DNA of 64,000 nucleotides from Candidatus Nomurabacteria bacterium (GTDB lineage Bacteria > Patescibacteria > Paceibacteria > UBA9973). Positions 16,909 to 25,697 of this stretch are shown in pieces; within the stretch, counting starts at the first letter, position 1, and the number at the start of each line of letters is the position of its first letter. The notes beneath the pieces were generated by a model that was given only the letters and a program-made list of their open reading frames with translations, was not told the origin of the DNA and did not search any database. The position numbers were made by a program, and so were the translations under genes. The stretch lies in contig JAPLXP010000003.1 in the NCBI GenBank assembly GCA_026396015.1, positions 167,564 through 231,563 of the forward strand. The letters run 5' to 3'.

Positions 16909-18378
16909 ATGAACAAAAAACCATTTTATCTGACAACTACATTACCATACGTCAATGCAAACCTTCACATGGGGCATGCATTGGAATTTGTGCGTGCTGA
17001 TGCGATAGTTCGATATAAGAAATTAAATAATTTTGATGTGTACTTCAATACCGGCACAGATGAGCACGGCATGAAGATTTATGAAAAAGCACAATCCCAA
17101 AACCTGACTGCGCAAGAATTTGTAGATCAGAGTTTTAAAAATTTCCGTGAATCTGTGAATATATTTGGATTAGTTGATGATATAAATTTTATCCGTACCA
17201 CAGACAAAAAGCATGAGAAAATCGCGCAAAGCTTTTGGATGAAGTGTAAAGAAAATGGTTATATCTATAAAAAGAATTATCAGACTAGATACTGCGTAGG
17301 ATGTGAATCAGAAAAGTCTGATAGTGAACTTGTAAATGGGGAATGTCCAGATCACCCTGGTCGCGCACTCGAGGTTATCGAGGAAGAAAATTACTTTTTC
17401 AAGTATAGTGAATTTACTGAAAAGCTTACAGATTTTTATAATTCAAATCCAAATTTTGTAATACCTGATTTTCGCTTTAACGAGATCAAGGCATTCGTAT
17501 CAAGAGGTCTACAAGACTTCTCTATATCACGTCTTGCTACCAAGATGCCATGGGGAATACCTGTGCCAGATGATAGTGAACATGTGATGTATGTATGGTT
17601 CGATGCACTGACTAACTATATCTCGACTCTTGCAGAGGATGGAATAGAGACACTAGACCAATTAGTATCAAATGAAAAGTTCCAAAAATACTGGGTCAAT
17701 GGTAATCCAACACAATACTGCGGCAAAGATAATCTGCGTTTTCAGAGTGCTATGTGGCAATCAATGCTCATGGCTGCAGGAGTGCCGAATTCAAAACAAA
17801 TAGTGATCAATGGATTCATCACAGCTGAAGGTGGGTTAAAGATGTCCAAGACATTGGGTAATGTAGTGGACCCGCAGGATATAGTGGCACAATATGGCAC
17901 TGATGCACTACGCTACTTCCTACTACGTGAAGTGTCTTCATTTGAAGATTCACCTTTTACTATTGAACGATTCAAGGATTCCTATAATAGTGGATTGGCA
18001 AATGGACTTGGAAATTTGACGAGTCGTATTATGACATTATCTGAAAGATATATTAAAGATCCTGTTGAAATTTTAAATAAAGATTGGGTTGCTCCTGATT
18101 ATATTGAGAATATGGAAAAGTTTGATATTCAAAGAGCTTCTCAGATTGTTTGGCATTACATAGCAGAATCTGATAAAAAAATTCAGCAAGATGAACCTTT
18201 TAAGGTTGTTAAGATTGACGAAGCGAGAGGAGTTGAAATTATAAAATTTTTAGTTTCTGAGCTATGGAAAATAGCTAATATGCTAAAACCATTTTTACCT
18301 GAAACATCTCAAAAAATTAAAGACATTATTTTAGTAAATAAAAAACCAGAGGCTCCACTATTTTTGAGGAAGGATTAA
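16909..18378 (+). CDS. metG: Methionyl-tRNA synthetase
   Basis: Charges initiator and elongator tRNA-Met. HMGH at 20-23 (HIGH) and KMSKT at 311-315 frame the catalytic domain. A zinc knuckle CVGCESE...CPDHPG lies in the connective peptide at about 128-147. At 489 aa it lacks the C-terminal tRNA-binding EMAP-like domain present in longer forms. It begins 1 base after the permease gene and is followed by the kinase-like gene after 2 bases. The last 110 codons are more AT-rich than the rest. Confidence 0.97.
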   Translation: MNKKPFYLTTTLPYVNANLHMGHALEFVRADAIVRYKKLNNFDVYFNTGTDEHGMKIYEKAQSQNLTAQEFVDQSFKNFRESVNIFGLVDDINFIRTTDKKHEKIAQSFWMKCKENGYIYKKNYQTRYCVGCESEKSDSELVNGECPDHPGRALEVIEEENYFFKYSEFTEKLTDFYNSNPNFVIPDFRFNEIKAFVSRGLQDFSISRLATKMPWGIPVPDDSEHVMYVWFDALTNYISTLAEDGIETLDQLVSNEKFQKYWVNGNPTQYCGKDNLRFQSAMWQSMLMAAGVPNSKQIVINGFITAEGGLKMSKTLGNVVDPQDIVAQYGTDALRYFLLREVSSFEDSPFTIERFKDSYNSGLANGLGNLTSRIMTLSERYIKDPVEILNKDWVAPDYIENMEKFDIQRASQIVWHYIAESDKKIQQDEPFKVVKIDEARGVEIIKFLVSELWKIANMLKPFLPETSQKIKDIILVNKKPEAPLFLRKD

Positions 18379-18380
18379 GT

Positions 18381-19373
18381 ATGGAAAAATTTTTTAATAA
18401 AACACAAAAATCTCCAGAAAAACTTCAAGCTCAAACAGAAGTTTTTGCAGAGCATGGCATACACCCTCGTATTGAAAGTATAAAAGAGATTAATGAAATG
18501 GGGGAAAGGCAGAAGGAGTTTAAAGATAAAAATCCAAACATCGATATTTTGGATTATCCAGAAAATACTCTACCTTTTGCTCGTTATTATAGAGAATTAA
18601 ACGAACAAGCAACCATGTTAAAACATAGTGATATGTTGGCTGCTATCACTGATATAAATAATTTACCAAAAGATATTCCTAAAGAGCTTGTTTCTCTTAT
18701 CAAAAATCAATATCCCCAATACCTTACATTTTTACGCAAAGAAAAATCAACCTTAAACAAATTGGTAGAAAAGAATATTGAAACCTATAATAAAAAGTTT
18801 AAAGAAATAGTTTCTTCTATAAAAGAACAAATTAAAAATACCGAAGCACAAGATATCTCTTCTTATTTATCAGAAGGAACACAAAATTTTGCCTTTAAAG
18901 TAAGCGTTGATGGCTCTGATTTTGTAATTAAGATTCCAAAGGGAGATTTTGCCGTGGAAATGACGGTAGTTAATAAGGAGATTAAAGCCATGATGAGGGG
19001 GGCTGATTTATCCAACCTTTCCCATTTACAAGCGTATTCATATCCAGATAATGTTACAGTTTTTAATTATATAGATGGTGTAAATTTTGAGCACCTAAAA
19101 AAAGAGGAAAGAAATAAAATAAGTAATCAAACAATACAATTTTTTATAAAAACTATTAAAGAAATGAAAAAAAGAGGAATAAGACCTGATGTTGGAGCTG
19201 AAGGAAATTTTATTTTCAATGAAAAAGAAGAAATTATATATATAATTGATTATACTCTTAATGACGGAACAGATACTAATTACAAAAAAAGTAAAAAATT
19301 CTGTATTGATTTTTTCGGCGAAGAAAAGAAAAAAATTATTGACAAGTCATTCTCACTATTTTCATGGATTTAA
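18381..19373 (+). CDS. Kinase-fold protein of unknown function
   Basis: The first 160 residues are helical and charged, without a recognised domain. From about 163 a protein-kinase/aminoglycoside-phosphotransferase-like fold can be read: a glycine-containing loop SEGTQNFAFKV, an ATP-lysine candidate Lys184 in FVIKIPKG, a catalytic-loop-like Asp270-(5)-Asn276 in RPDVGAEGN, and a metal-Asp candidate Asp290 in IYIIDYT. These are the main residues of an active kinase, although the HRD histidine is replaced. The substrate is unknown. It overlaps tatD by 10 bases and is probably translated with it and metG. Confidence 0.75.
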   Translation: MEKFFNKTQKSPEKLQAQTEVFAEHGIHPRIESIKEINEMGERQKEFKDKNPNIDILDYPENTLPFARYYRELNEQATMLKHSDMLAAITDINNLPKDIPKELVSLIKNQYPQYLTFLRKEKSTLNKLVEKNIETYNKKFKEIVSSIKEQIKNTEAQDISSYLSEGTQNFAFKVSVDGSDFVIKIPKGDFAVEMTVVNKEIKAMMRGADLSNLSHLQAYSYPDNVTVFNYIDGVNFEHLKKEERNKISNQTIQFFIKTIKEMKKRGIRPDVGAEGNFIFNEKEEIIYIIDYTLNDGTDTNYKKSKKFCIDFFGEEKKKIIDKSFSLFSWI

Positions 19374-20242
19374 AATACATAGACATACATTCACATGTGA
19401 ATTTCAAAGCATTCGACGAAGATCGTGATGCTGTTATTCGTCGGGCACTAGATGCGGATACATGGGTGATAAATGTTGGCACTCAGATAGATACTAGTAG
19501 GAAGGCGGTAGAGATGGCTCATGAATATGAAGAGGGTGTATATGCCATCATCGGATTGCATCCAATACATACAGGCGCATCATATCATGACGAAAAAGAA
19601 TTGGGTGAGGGTGGGGTAGAATTCACTTCTCGTGGGGAAATTTTTGATAAGGAAAAATATCTAGAATTACTCCGTGATCCAAAAGTCGTAGCAGTAGGAG
19701 AATGTGGACTCGACTACTATCGCTGCACTCCAGAGACTATTCAAAAACAAAAAGAAGCATTCATCGGACAGATCGAGATTGCAAATGAGGTGGGTAAGCC
19801 ACTGATGCTGCATATAAGAAATAATCCAAACTCAGTCCACCCCGGCTTAGTAGCCACCCCTCAAGAGGGGAATAATCCAGATGCATACATGGACGCACTT
19901 GAGATTTTAAAACAATATGCCAAAGTAAAAGGCGACGTGCATTTTTTTGCTGGGTCACCAGATGTAGCCCGTGACTTTGTAGAATTTGGCTTTACTCTAT
20001 CATTCACAGGAGTGGTCACATTCACTCACGACTACGATGAGGTGATAAGGCAGACTCCGATCGAGATGATCATGACTGAAACGGATTCACCATACGTGAG
20101 CCCAAAGCCCTACAGGGGTCGCAGGAATGAGCCTGTATATGTACAGGAAATAACTAAGAAAATTGCCGAGATAAAGGGTCTAGATCCAGAGGTTGTGGCT
20201 CAAACTGTCATATCTAACGCTAAAAGAGTATTCAAAATATAG
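19364..20242 (+). CDS. tatD: TatD family metal-dependent nuclease
   Basis: A TIM-barrel hydrolase with 3'-5' exonuclease activity in studied members. Metal ligands are visible in order: HSHV near the N-terminus, GECGLDYY, LMLHIRN, HFFAGS and TETDSPY. The length of 292 aa is somewhat over the usual 260. Part of the excess is the in-frame palindrome encoding about residues 156-171 (NSVHPGLVATPQEGNNP). Another insertion lies after GLHPIHTG. It overlaps the kinase-like gene by 10 bases and stops with TAG just before the rpsF promoter. Confidence 0.93.
   Translation: MDLKYIDIHSHVNFKAFDEDRDAVIRRALDADTWVINVGTQIDTSRKAVEMAHEYEEGVYAIIGLHPIHTGASYHDEKELGEGGVEFTSRGEIFDKEKYLELLRDPKVVAVGECGLDYYRCTPETIQKQKEAFIGQIEIANEVGKPLMLHIRNNPNSVHPGLVATPQEGNNPDAYMDALEILKQYAKVKGDVHFFAGSPDVARDFVEFGFTLSFTGVVTFTHDYDEVIRQTPIEMIMTETDSPYVSPKPYRGRRNEPVYVQEITKKIAEIKGLDPEVVAQTVISNAKRVFKI
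19830..19876. repeat. REP-like palindrome, family E copy, in frame inside tatD
   Basis: ctcagtccaccccgg and cacccctcaagagggg are the reverse-strand counterpart of the element at 30948-30986 (tcctcccctgcc, aggggaggactgaggtgggg). It is read through in frame in tatD as a surface loop. Confidence 0.6.
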
Positions 20243-20244
20243 CC

Positions 20245-20273
20245 TTGCCAAAATAGGGTTTTTCTGCTAATAT
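20245..20273 (+). promoter_or_regulatory. Promoter of the rpsF-ssb-rpsR operon
   Basis: TTGCCA (20245-20250), 17 bases, TAATAT (20268-20273) with an upstream TG. The start site near 20280 gives a leader of about 95 bases, one of the few long leaders in this window. Confidence 0.75.
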
Positions 20274-20280
20274 ATGAGGA

Positions 20281-20333
20281 CTGTTTATTTATCCCTGTCC
20301 TGAAACGGGGATACAAAGGTCCATAATAGACAG
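20281..20333 (+). promoter_or_regulatory. Structured leader of rpsF, possible S6:S18 autoregulatory RNA
   Basis: A 9-bp outer stem (20281-20289 with 20325-20333, one G-U) encloses an inner stem ATCCC (20291-20295) with GGGAT (20308-20312). In other bacteria the S6:S18 complex represses this operon by binding such a leader. I do not see the CCG bulge of the known motif clearly, so the regulatory role is an inference from position and structure. Confidence 0.45.
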
Positions 20334-20375
20334 ATTTTAAAAGTAGTAATTATAAGCGTATTTTACGCAAAGAAT

Positions 20376-20849
20376 ATGGAAAACGAAACAAAAGCTCGCA
20401 CAGAAGTGTACGAGATAGGTTATCTTATGGTTCCTTCTATCGCAGAAGAGAATCTAGGTGCAGAAGTTACAGCATTCAAGGATTTGTTGACTTCACACGG
20501 TGTGACATTTATTTCAGATGAGTACCCTCGTATGATGGAACTAGCATATGAAATGAGTCGCAGTATTATGAACAAGAAGCAAAAATTCTCATACGGATAT
20601 TTCGGATGGGTAAAATTTGAAGTAAGTACAGATCACACTGTAGCTATCAAAGAGATGATGGATAAGAATGAAATTTTTATCCGTTACCTTATGGTCAAGA
20701 CTGTTCGTGAGAATACTATGTCACAAAAGCGTGCATACAAAGCTGATGGCCCACGCCGCAAGCCTGCACACACAAAGACAGACGCAGAACAAGCTCCAAT
20801 CGATGAAGAAGCTGTTGATAAAGAAATCGACGCTCTCGTGTTAGAATAG
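20376..20849 (+). CDS. rpsF: 30S ribosomal protein S6
   Basis: Small-subunit protein that binds with S18 at the central domain of 16S rRNA. The family pattern is seen in YEIGYLMVPSIAEENL, RMMELAYEMSRSIMNKKQKFSYGYFGWVKFE and IRYLMVKT. At 157 aa it is longer than the usual 95-135 because of an acidic/basic C-terminal tail after residue 120. First gene of the rpsF-ssb-rpsR operon, separated from ssb by a heptad hairpin repeat. The stop is TAG. Confidence 0.95.
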   Translation: MENETKARTEVYEIGYLMVPSIAEENLGAEVTAFKDLLTSHGVTFISDEYPRMMELAYEMSRSIMNKKQKFSYGYFGWVKFEVSTDHTVAIKEMMDKNEIFIRYLMVKTVRENTMSQKRAYKADGPRRKPAHTKTDAEQAPIDEEAVDKEIDALVLE

Positions 20850-20852
20850 AGG

Positions 20853-20930
20853 TATTAGTAACTAGTTGCGAGTTTCTAATGACTAGAGTCTAGAAATTTC
20901 TAGAACCTAGAACCTAGAAACTATGCCCTA
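20853..20930. repeat. Heptad hairpin repeat, family A copy 1
   Basis: The gap between rpsF and ssb is filled with 7-base units of the TTTCTAG/CTAGAAC kind (gagtttctaatgactag, then tctagaacctagaacctag), arranged as left and right arms of a long imperfect hairpin. Related copies lie at 21395, 41333 and in the 16S gene at 61444. Confidence 0.75.
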
Positions 20931-20936
20931 ATTTAT

Positions 20937-21389
20937 ATGTATTTAAACAAAGCATTTGTTATCGGAAATTTGACTCGCGATCCAGAGATAAAGGCATTGC
21001 CTTCTGGTATCAAAGTATGTAGTTTCTCTGTCGCTACCAATCGTGTCTGGAAAGATGCAAATGGTGCAAAACAAGAAGCTGCTGATTATCACAATATCGT
21101 AGTATTCGGACGCCAAGCAGAGACAGTGGCTCAGTACATGAAAAAGGGTAGTCAGGTTATGATTGAAGGAAGAATGCAGACACGAAGCTGGGATGACGCA
21201 GGTACTGGTACAAAGAAGTACCGTACAGAAATCATCGCTGATCGAGTGCAATTCGGTTCATCTGGATCACCAGCGAGTGGTACTCCAAGACCATCTACAT
21301 CAGGGGCATCAGCACCAAAAGATGATTCATCTATGGACAGTATCGAATACCCAGATGATGCAATCAATGTAGAAGATATACCATTTTAA
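20937..21389 (+). CDS. ssb: Single-stranded DNA-binding protein
   Basis: Coats single-stranded DNA in replication and repair. The OB-fold covers about 1-105 with MYLNKAFVIGNLTRDPEIKALPSG, FSVATNR and YHNIVVFGRQAETVAQYMKKG. A flexible Ser/Gly/Pro linker follows, and the acidic tail ends in VEDIPF, the partner-binding peptide (usually DDDIPF). The length of 150 aa is typical. It sits between rpsF and rpsR, as in many bacteria, with family A repeats on both sides and no Shine-Dalgarno motif. Confidence 0.97.
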   Translation: MYLNKAFVIGNLTRDPEIKALPSGIKVCSFSVATNRVWKDANGAKQEAADYHNIVVFGRQAETVAQYMKKGSQVMIEGRMQTRSWDDAGTGTKKYRTEIIADRVQFGSSGSPASGTPRPSTSGASAPKDDSSMDSIEYPDDAINVEDIPF

Positions 21390-21394
21390 TTAAC

Positions 21395-21476
21395 AACTAA
21401 TTAGTTTCTAGTTTCTAGTTTCTAGTGATAAATAAAATTTCCTAGAACCTAGTCCCTAGAACCTAGTCCCTAATTT
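21395..21476. repeat. Heptad hairpin repeat, family A copy 2
   Basis: The clearest copy: the left arm is TAGTTTC three times in a row, the spacer is AT-rich, and the right arm alternates CCTAGAA and CCTAGTC twice. The strict 7-base period is directly visible. It fills the ssb-rpsR gap. Confidence 0.85.
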
Positions 21477-21477
21477 T

Positions 21478-21678
21478 ATGAAACAAGACTATTTTAGTTC
21501 AAACAACATAAAGCATATCGACTATAAAGATATCGAATTGCTAAAACGTTTTTTGTCTCCAGCTGCAAAGATGATGGCTCGCCGACGCACAAGTGTCACA
21601 GCTAAGAATCAACGCAAAGTTGCAGAAGCAGTAAAGCGCGCACGCTTCATGGGCCTACTCCCATACGTTGCAAAGTAA
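21478..21678 (+). CDS. rpsR: 30S ribosomal protein S18
   Basis: Partner of S6 on the small subunit. DYKDIELLKRFLSPAAKMMARRRTSVTAKNQRKVAEAVKRARFMGLLPYV is the family core, with the conserved basic helix and the LLPYV end. The length of 66 aa is on the short side but complete. Last gene of the rpsF operon, followed by a terminator. Confidence 0.96.
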   Translation: MKQDYFSSNNIKHIDYKDIELLKRFLSPAAKMMARRRTSVTAKNQRKVAEAVKRARFMGLLPYVAK

Positions 21679-21691
21679 TACTCTTACACAA

Positions 21692-21721
21692 AAAAAACAC
21701 CCCAGAAATGGGGTGTTTTTT
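21692..21721. terminator. Terminator between rpsR and the convergent rlu gene
   Basis: Stem aaaaaacacccc with ggggtgtttttt, 21692-21703 with 21710-21721. It can act for rpsR and, on the other strand, for the gene ending at 21731. Confidence 0.85.
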
Positions 21722-21730
21722 GTATATAAA

Positions 21731-22456
21731 TTATTTCTCTATACCAAGTAATCCGAGGAAGTCTTTTAGTTCTGCTCCTTCTATCTTGCGGTAGTCAGAG
21801 TCAGCTATTTTGCCTAACTGGATGTTCATGATACGTGTACGGAATAGGTCCAATACATCGTGGTGTAGAGCCTCACACATGCGTCGTATCTGGCGTTTCT
21901 TGCCTTCTGTGAGGATTATCTTGAATGTATCACTTGAGGGCTTGCTGGCCTTTGTATTGCGCCATACCTTACACTTCTTTGTAGTAAATCCATCAATACG
22001 TATACCGTTTGCCATCATACCTAAGAATACATCACCAAAGTCCAATCCAAGTTTCACTACGTATTCCTTTTCGTGAATGTATTTAGGGGATAGTAATCTG
22101 TCTGTGATGCGTCCATCGTTTGTCATGATTATCAATCCATGAGAATCTTTATCAAGACGTCCGACAGGGAATACTTTGACGGGGAACTTTGTGACTTTTA
22201 ATATGTCTTTGCATCCACGCTCTGGGTTTGTAGATACTCCACGAGCCTTGTTGTATGCATAGTATACATAATCATTTTTGATGGCGCTCTCACGTACTTC
22301 TACCTCGTCGCCTTCGTATACTAGATCGCCTAGCACAGCAGGACGACCATTGATGAGTACGTGGCCTTTCTCGACAAGTGTATCTGCACCCTTACGTGTG
22401 GCGTAGTTGTTCAATGCGAGATATCTGTTTATTCTAATGGGATAAGTGAAGTTCAT
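21731..22456 (-). CDS. rRNA pseudouridine synthase, RluB/RluF type
   Basis: Makes pseudouridine in rRNA, most likely 23S. An S4 RNA-binding domain covers about 5-55 (IRINRYLALNNYATRKGADTLVEKGHVLING). The catalytic motif is GRLDKDSHGL with Asp102. The C-terminal LTEGKKRQIRRMCEALHH and RTRIMNIQL resemble RluF more than RluB, although the exact target base cannot be assigned. The length of 241 aa is normal. Its start overlaps the 3' end of the MFS gene by 23 bases, indicating translational coupling. Confidence 0.9.
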   Translation of the reverse strand: MNFTYPIRINRYLALNNYATRKGADTLVEKGHVLINGRPAVLGDLVYEGDEVEVRESAIKNDYVYYAYNKARGVSTNPERGCKDILKVTKFPVKVFPVGRLDKDSHGLIIMTNDGRITDRLLSPKYIHEKEYVVKLGLDFGDVFLGMMANGIRIDGFTTKKCKVWRNTKASKPSSDTFKIILTEGKKRQIRRMCEALHHDVLDLFRTRIMNIQLGKIADSDYRKIEGAELKDFLGLLGIEK

Positions 22457-23612
22457 TTTTTGCGTGTTTTAATCTTGGTACATAGTATAGTATCGACAAT
22501 ACAAACAAACCTAGAATTATGAATAAATATTTAAATGGAAAAAATAAAAGTACGGCTGTGCCTAGTAGTGGTGCGATCAGATAGGATAGTGGTGACATGT
22601 CTCTGAATATTGATAGCAGATGTGCATCCTCCTCTCTGACATGAGTAAAGAAATACATTTCTGATACTGTCTCTACCATAGCTGCTCCGACTCTAGTCAT
22701 GCACAATATGAATGCCCAGAATGCGATACTCTTTGTATCTATAAATGTAATAGCTATAGTGGATAGACTCATTATTATCGTACCTACCACTATTGCTGTT
22801 CTTTTATGTATTTTATACTTATCAATGATCATTCCTAGTGTCAGTGGTATCACTACGAATGGTGCTAGCATCCATGTGAACATTATTCCGATATTCTCCC
22901 ATGTGAATCCTAAGTGCTCCACTAGATATATCGGTGTGTAGATGACCATCCATACAAAGAAAAATTGTAATATAAAATTGATTAAATTTATCGATGCTAG
23001 GTGATGCTTTTCACGGATGAATTTATATGCCTGGAAAAATGGAACTTTTGAATAACTAGCATCATGAAAAGATGGAACCCAAGATATGAATCCTATCATA
23101 GTGATGAGTGCTGTGATAAAAGCAAAAGTATACACAGGTACATATCCATGACCATCACTAGCAAGACGCCCTGTGATAAAAGGTGATATCATCCATGCGA
23201 TATTGTATACAGTCAGGTATACACCGTGAACTCTGCCGATACTTTTCTTGTCACTAAAGTGCTCGACAAATATATCAATACAAAAGAAAAATAATGTATT
23301 AGTGATATTGAACAATACAAAAGCTGTGCCTACTATGTATGGGTTGCTAGAGAATATCATACCAGAAAGACCCAAGACATTCATGAATATGAATGCTAGG
23401 GTCAATTTTCTGTTGCCAAAAGATTTTAGGAAGGATGAACTCTGTGATAAGAATACCAACGATATAATAGATGAGACTACGAAGATAAGTCCGACATATT
23501 TTTCCGAGATTATTTTAGTTAGAAAACTAGAATTCACATATGCAGAAAGTGCCACATGTAATGAGAATAAAAACGAGAGTATATATGTCTTGTGTATCTT
23601 TTTAAGTTTCAT
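22434..23612 (-). CDS. Major facilitator superfamily transporter
   Basis: Twelve hydrophobic segments can be counted in 392 aa, with the usual central break near residue 190-205 (SYSKVPFFQAYKFIREKHH). The loop between segments 2 and 3 is LKSFGNRKLTLAF, a weak form of the MFS signature, and the equivalent in the second half is IIDKYKIHKRTAI. The substrate cannot be told. The gene lies 11 bases downstream of rnj and overlaps the pseudouridine synthase gene. The stop is TAG. Confidence 0.85.
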   Translation of the reverse strand: MKLKKIHKTYILSFLFSLHVALSAYVNSSFLTKIISEKYVGLIFVVSSIISLVFLSQSSSFLKSFGNRKLTLAFIFMNVLGLSGMIFSSNPYIVGTAFVLFNITNTLFFFCIDIFVEHFSDKKSIGRVHGVYLTVYNIAWMISPFITGRLASDGHGYVPVYTFAFITALITMIGFISWVPSFHDASYSKVPFFQAYKFIREKHHLASINLINFILQFFFVWMVIYTPIYLVEHLGFTWENIGIMFTWMLAPFVVIPLTLGMIIDKYKIHKRTAIVVGTIIMSLSTIAITFIDTKSIAFWAFILCMTRVGAAMVETVSEMYFFTHVREEDAHLLSIFRDMSPLSYLIAPLLGTAVLLFFPFKYLFIILGLFVLSILYYVPRLKHAKNELHLSH

Positions 23613-23623
23613 AATTTATATTT

Positions 23624-25666
23624 TTATACAGATAGTAATACTGGTATCACTAGTGGGCGCTTTGCTGTATTCTGGAATAGGAATTTAGAGATATTGTCTC
23701 CTAGATTTGTCTTGATCATGTCAAAATTTGCTGGGTGCATACCACGTGTACCATCTTCGATTGTCTTTTTTATTATAAGACGTACTTGATGTAGTAGGTC
23801 CTGGTTTTCTTTTAGATAAATGAATCCACGAGAAATGATGTCAGGGGACTTGCGTAGCTTGCCAGTAGTAGCATCGATCGTCGCGATCAATACGAACATA
23901 CCATCCTGAGCTAGCATCACGCGATCGCGTATCACTACTTCTTGCTCGTCACCTACAGAGAATCCATCTACCATCATTGGTGCTGATGGAGCCTTTTCTT
24001 TTCGAACCCCGATCTTTGTACCATTGTCTGTGATTTCAATTAGAGATCCGTTGTCAGGAACTATGATATTTTCTTCTGGCATACCGAGTTCCATAGCTAC
24101 TTCTCTATGCTTTACTAGCATAGAGTGGTGTCCATGAATTGGGATAAAGAATTTTGGGTGAGTTTTTCTGTGTAGCCATTTTACATCTTCTTGGTTTCCG
24201 TGACCTGTGGCATGGATTGTCTCCTCTGAAGTTCTGTAACTGATTATCTTTACACCTTGGCGAGTTAGATTGTCTTTTAGTTTTTGTACGGCAATCTCAT
24301 TTCCTGGAACAACAGATGATGACAATATGATAGTATCACCTGGCTTGATGCTGAATTTCTTGTGAGTCTTTGTAGCAATACGTCCTAGTGATGCGAATTC
24401 TTCACCTTGAGCACCAGTCATCAATACGATGACTTTGTTTGGAGGATAGCTGTCTACTTCTTCGATAGGGATGATAGTACCTTTCTTTGGTTGGAATATT
24501 CCGGCCTGTTCACATATCTCTATGTTTGCCTTCATTGATCTTCCATCGAATACTACTTTTTTATCTAGCTCTTCTGCTGTCTCTACAATCTTCATAAGAC
24601 GAGTGAGGTGTGAAGAAAAGGCTGCGATGATTATTCGTCCAGTACCTTTTTTGATAAGCTTCTTTAGTCCATCGTTCACCCTTGATTCTGGTTGAGAGAA
24701 TCCTTCGTTTTCAATGTTTGTAGAATCAGTTAGCAGACATAGTACATTTTCTTTATCAAAAAATGCATATTCTTTTTCTTCTTCATCAGATACTACTCCA
24801 TCTATTTGGTCTAGTTTGTAGTCTCCTGGAGTCACTATTGATCCATATGGAGTCTCAATCACTACTCCCATAGAATCTGGGACTGTGTGAGTCACACCAA
24901 AGAATCTGATACGCATTTCTCCTGCGTAGATAACTGTGTCTTTTTCTACTACCTCAGGCTTCAATGCTGGTAGATGGGGGAATTCTTCCTGACGCTTTCT
25001 CATCATCAATATTGAGAGATTTCGAGAGTATAGAGTCGGATTGCCGATACGACTCATCACGAGGGGAATACCTCCGATGTGATCAAGGTGACCGTGTGTC
25101 ACGATCATCGCACGGATTTTATCTTTGCGTTCTTCTAGATATGTAGTGTTTGGAATAATGTAATCGATACCTGGTGTATCTTCTGTCTTGAATTGCATAC
25201 CAGCATCGATGACGATTATATCGTTACCTATTTCAATTGCTGTCATGTTCTTTCCGATCTCTTCTACTCCTCCGAGTGGAATGATACGTATCACACCTGG
25301 TGCTGGTGGAGGAATTATTGTCTGTTTCTTGCCAGTATTTGTTCGTGGAGATTGAGTGTGTGCTGGGGGTGCTGTACGAGGACGGCGACCACCACCATTC
25401 TTGTTCCCATATTGATAACTACCACGATTTATTTTCTTGGCATTTGGGTTTGAATTTGTATTTGTATTTGGGTTTGTGTGTGTTGCTGTCTTTTGTGTGT
25501 GTTGTGTATGGGGCTTTGCATGGGGAGTACTTGTTGTACTCTTTTGGACTGGAAGATTTGATACCGGCTTATGCGCAGTTCGGATATGCTGTCCTATCTG
25601 TCTCATCGGTCGTCCACCTCCTACTGTCTTCCTTGCTCCTTCATACGGCTTTTTCATTTCGTTCAT
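23624..25666 (-). CDS. rnj: Ribonuclease J
   Basis: Metallo-beta-lactamase/beta-CASP RNase with endo- and 5'-3' exonuclease activity, central to mRNA decay and rRNA maturation where RNase E is absent. The zinc motif HGHLDH is at 191-196, the core starts near 125 with VIRIIPLGGVEEIGKNM, and the C-terminal part has HATGHGNQEDVKW and FIPIHGH. The first 120 residues are a low-complexity tail rich in His, Thr, Asn, Pro and Gly, which is absent from typical RNase J (about 555 aa) and may bind RNA or partners. It is the first gene of the rnj-MFS-rlu unit. Confidence 0.95.
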   Translation of the reverse strand: MNEMKKPYEGARKTVGGGRPMRQIGQHIRTAHKPVSNLPVQKSTTSTPHAKPHTQHTQKTATHTNPNTNTNSNPNAKKINRGSYQYGNKNGGGRRPRTAPPAHTQSPRTNTGKKQTIIPPPAPGVIRIIPLGGVEEIGKNMTAIEIGNDIIVIDAGMQFKTEDTPGIDYIIPNTTYLEERKDKIRAMIVTHGHLDHIGGIPLVMSRIGNPTLYSRNLSILMMRKRQEEFPHLPALKPEVVEKDTVIYAGEMRIRFFGVTHTVPDSMGVVIETPYGSIVTPGDYKLDQIDGVVSDEEEKEYAFFDKENVLCLLTDSTNIENEGFSQPESRVNDGLKKLIKKGTGRIIIAAFSSHLTRLMKIVETAEELDKKVVFDGRSMKANIEICEQAGIFQPKKGTIIPIEEVDSYPPNKVIVLMTGAQGEEFASLGRIATKTHKKFSIKPGDTIILSSSVVPGNEIAVQKLKDNLTRQGVKIISYRTSEETIHATGHGNQEDVKWLHRKTHPKFFIPIHGHHSMLVKHREVAMELGMPEENIIVPDNGSLIEITDNGTKIGVRKEKAPSAPMMVDGFSVGDEQEVVIRDRVMLAQDGMFVLIATIDATTGKLRKSPDIISRGFIYLKENQDLLHQVRLIIKKTIEDGTRGMHPANFDMIKTNLGDNISKFLFQNTAKRPLVIPVLLSV

Positions 25667-25671
25667 AAAAT

Positions 25672-25680
25672 TTTATACAC
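25672..25680 (-). promoter_or_regulatory. Promoter of rnj (leaderless type)
   Basis: Read on the minus strand, GTGTATAAA ends 5 bases before the ATG (25666-25664). Confidence 0.55.
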
Positions 25681-25697
25681 GTTTGTGTATTTGTTAG

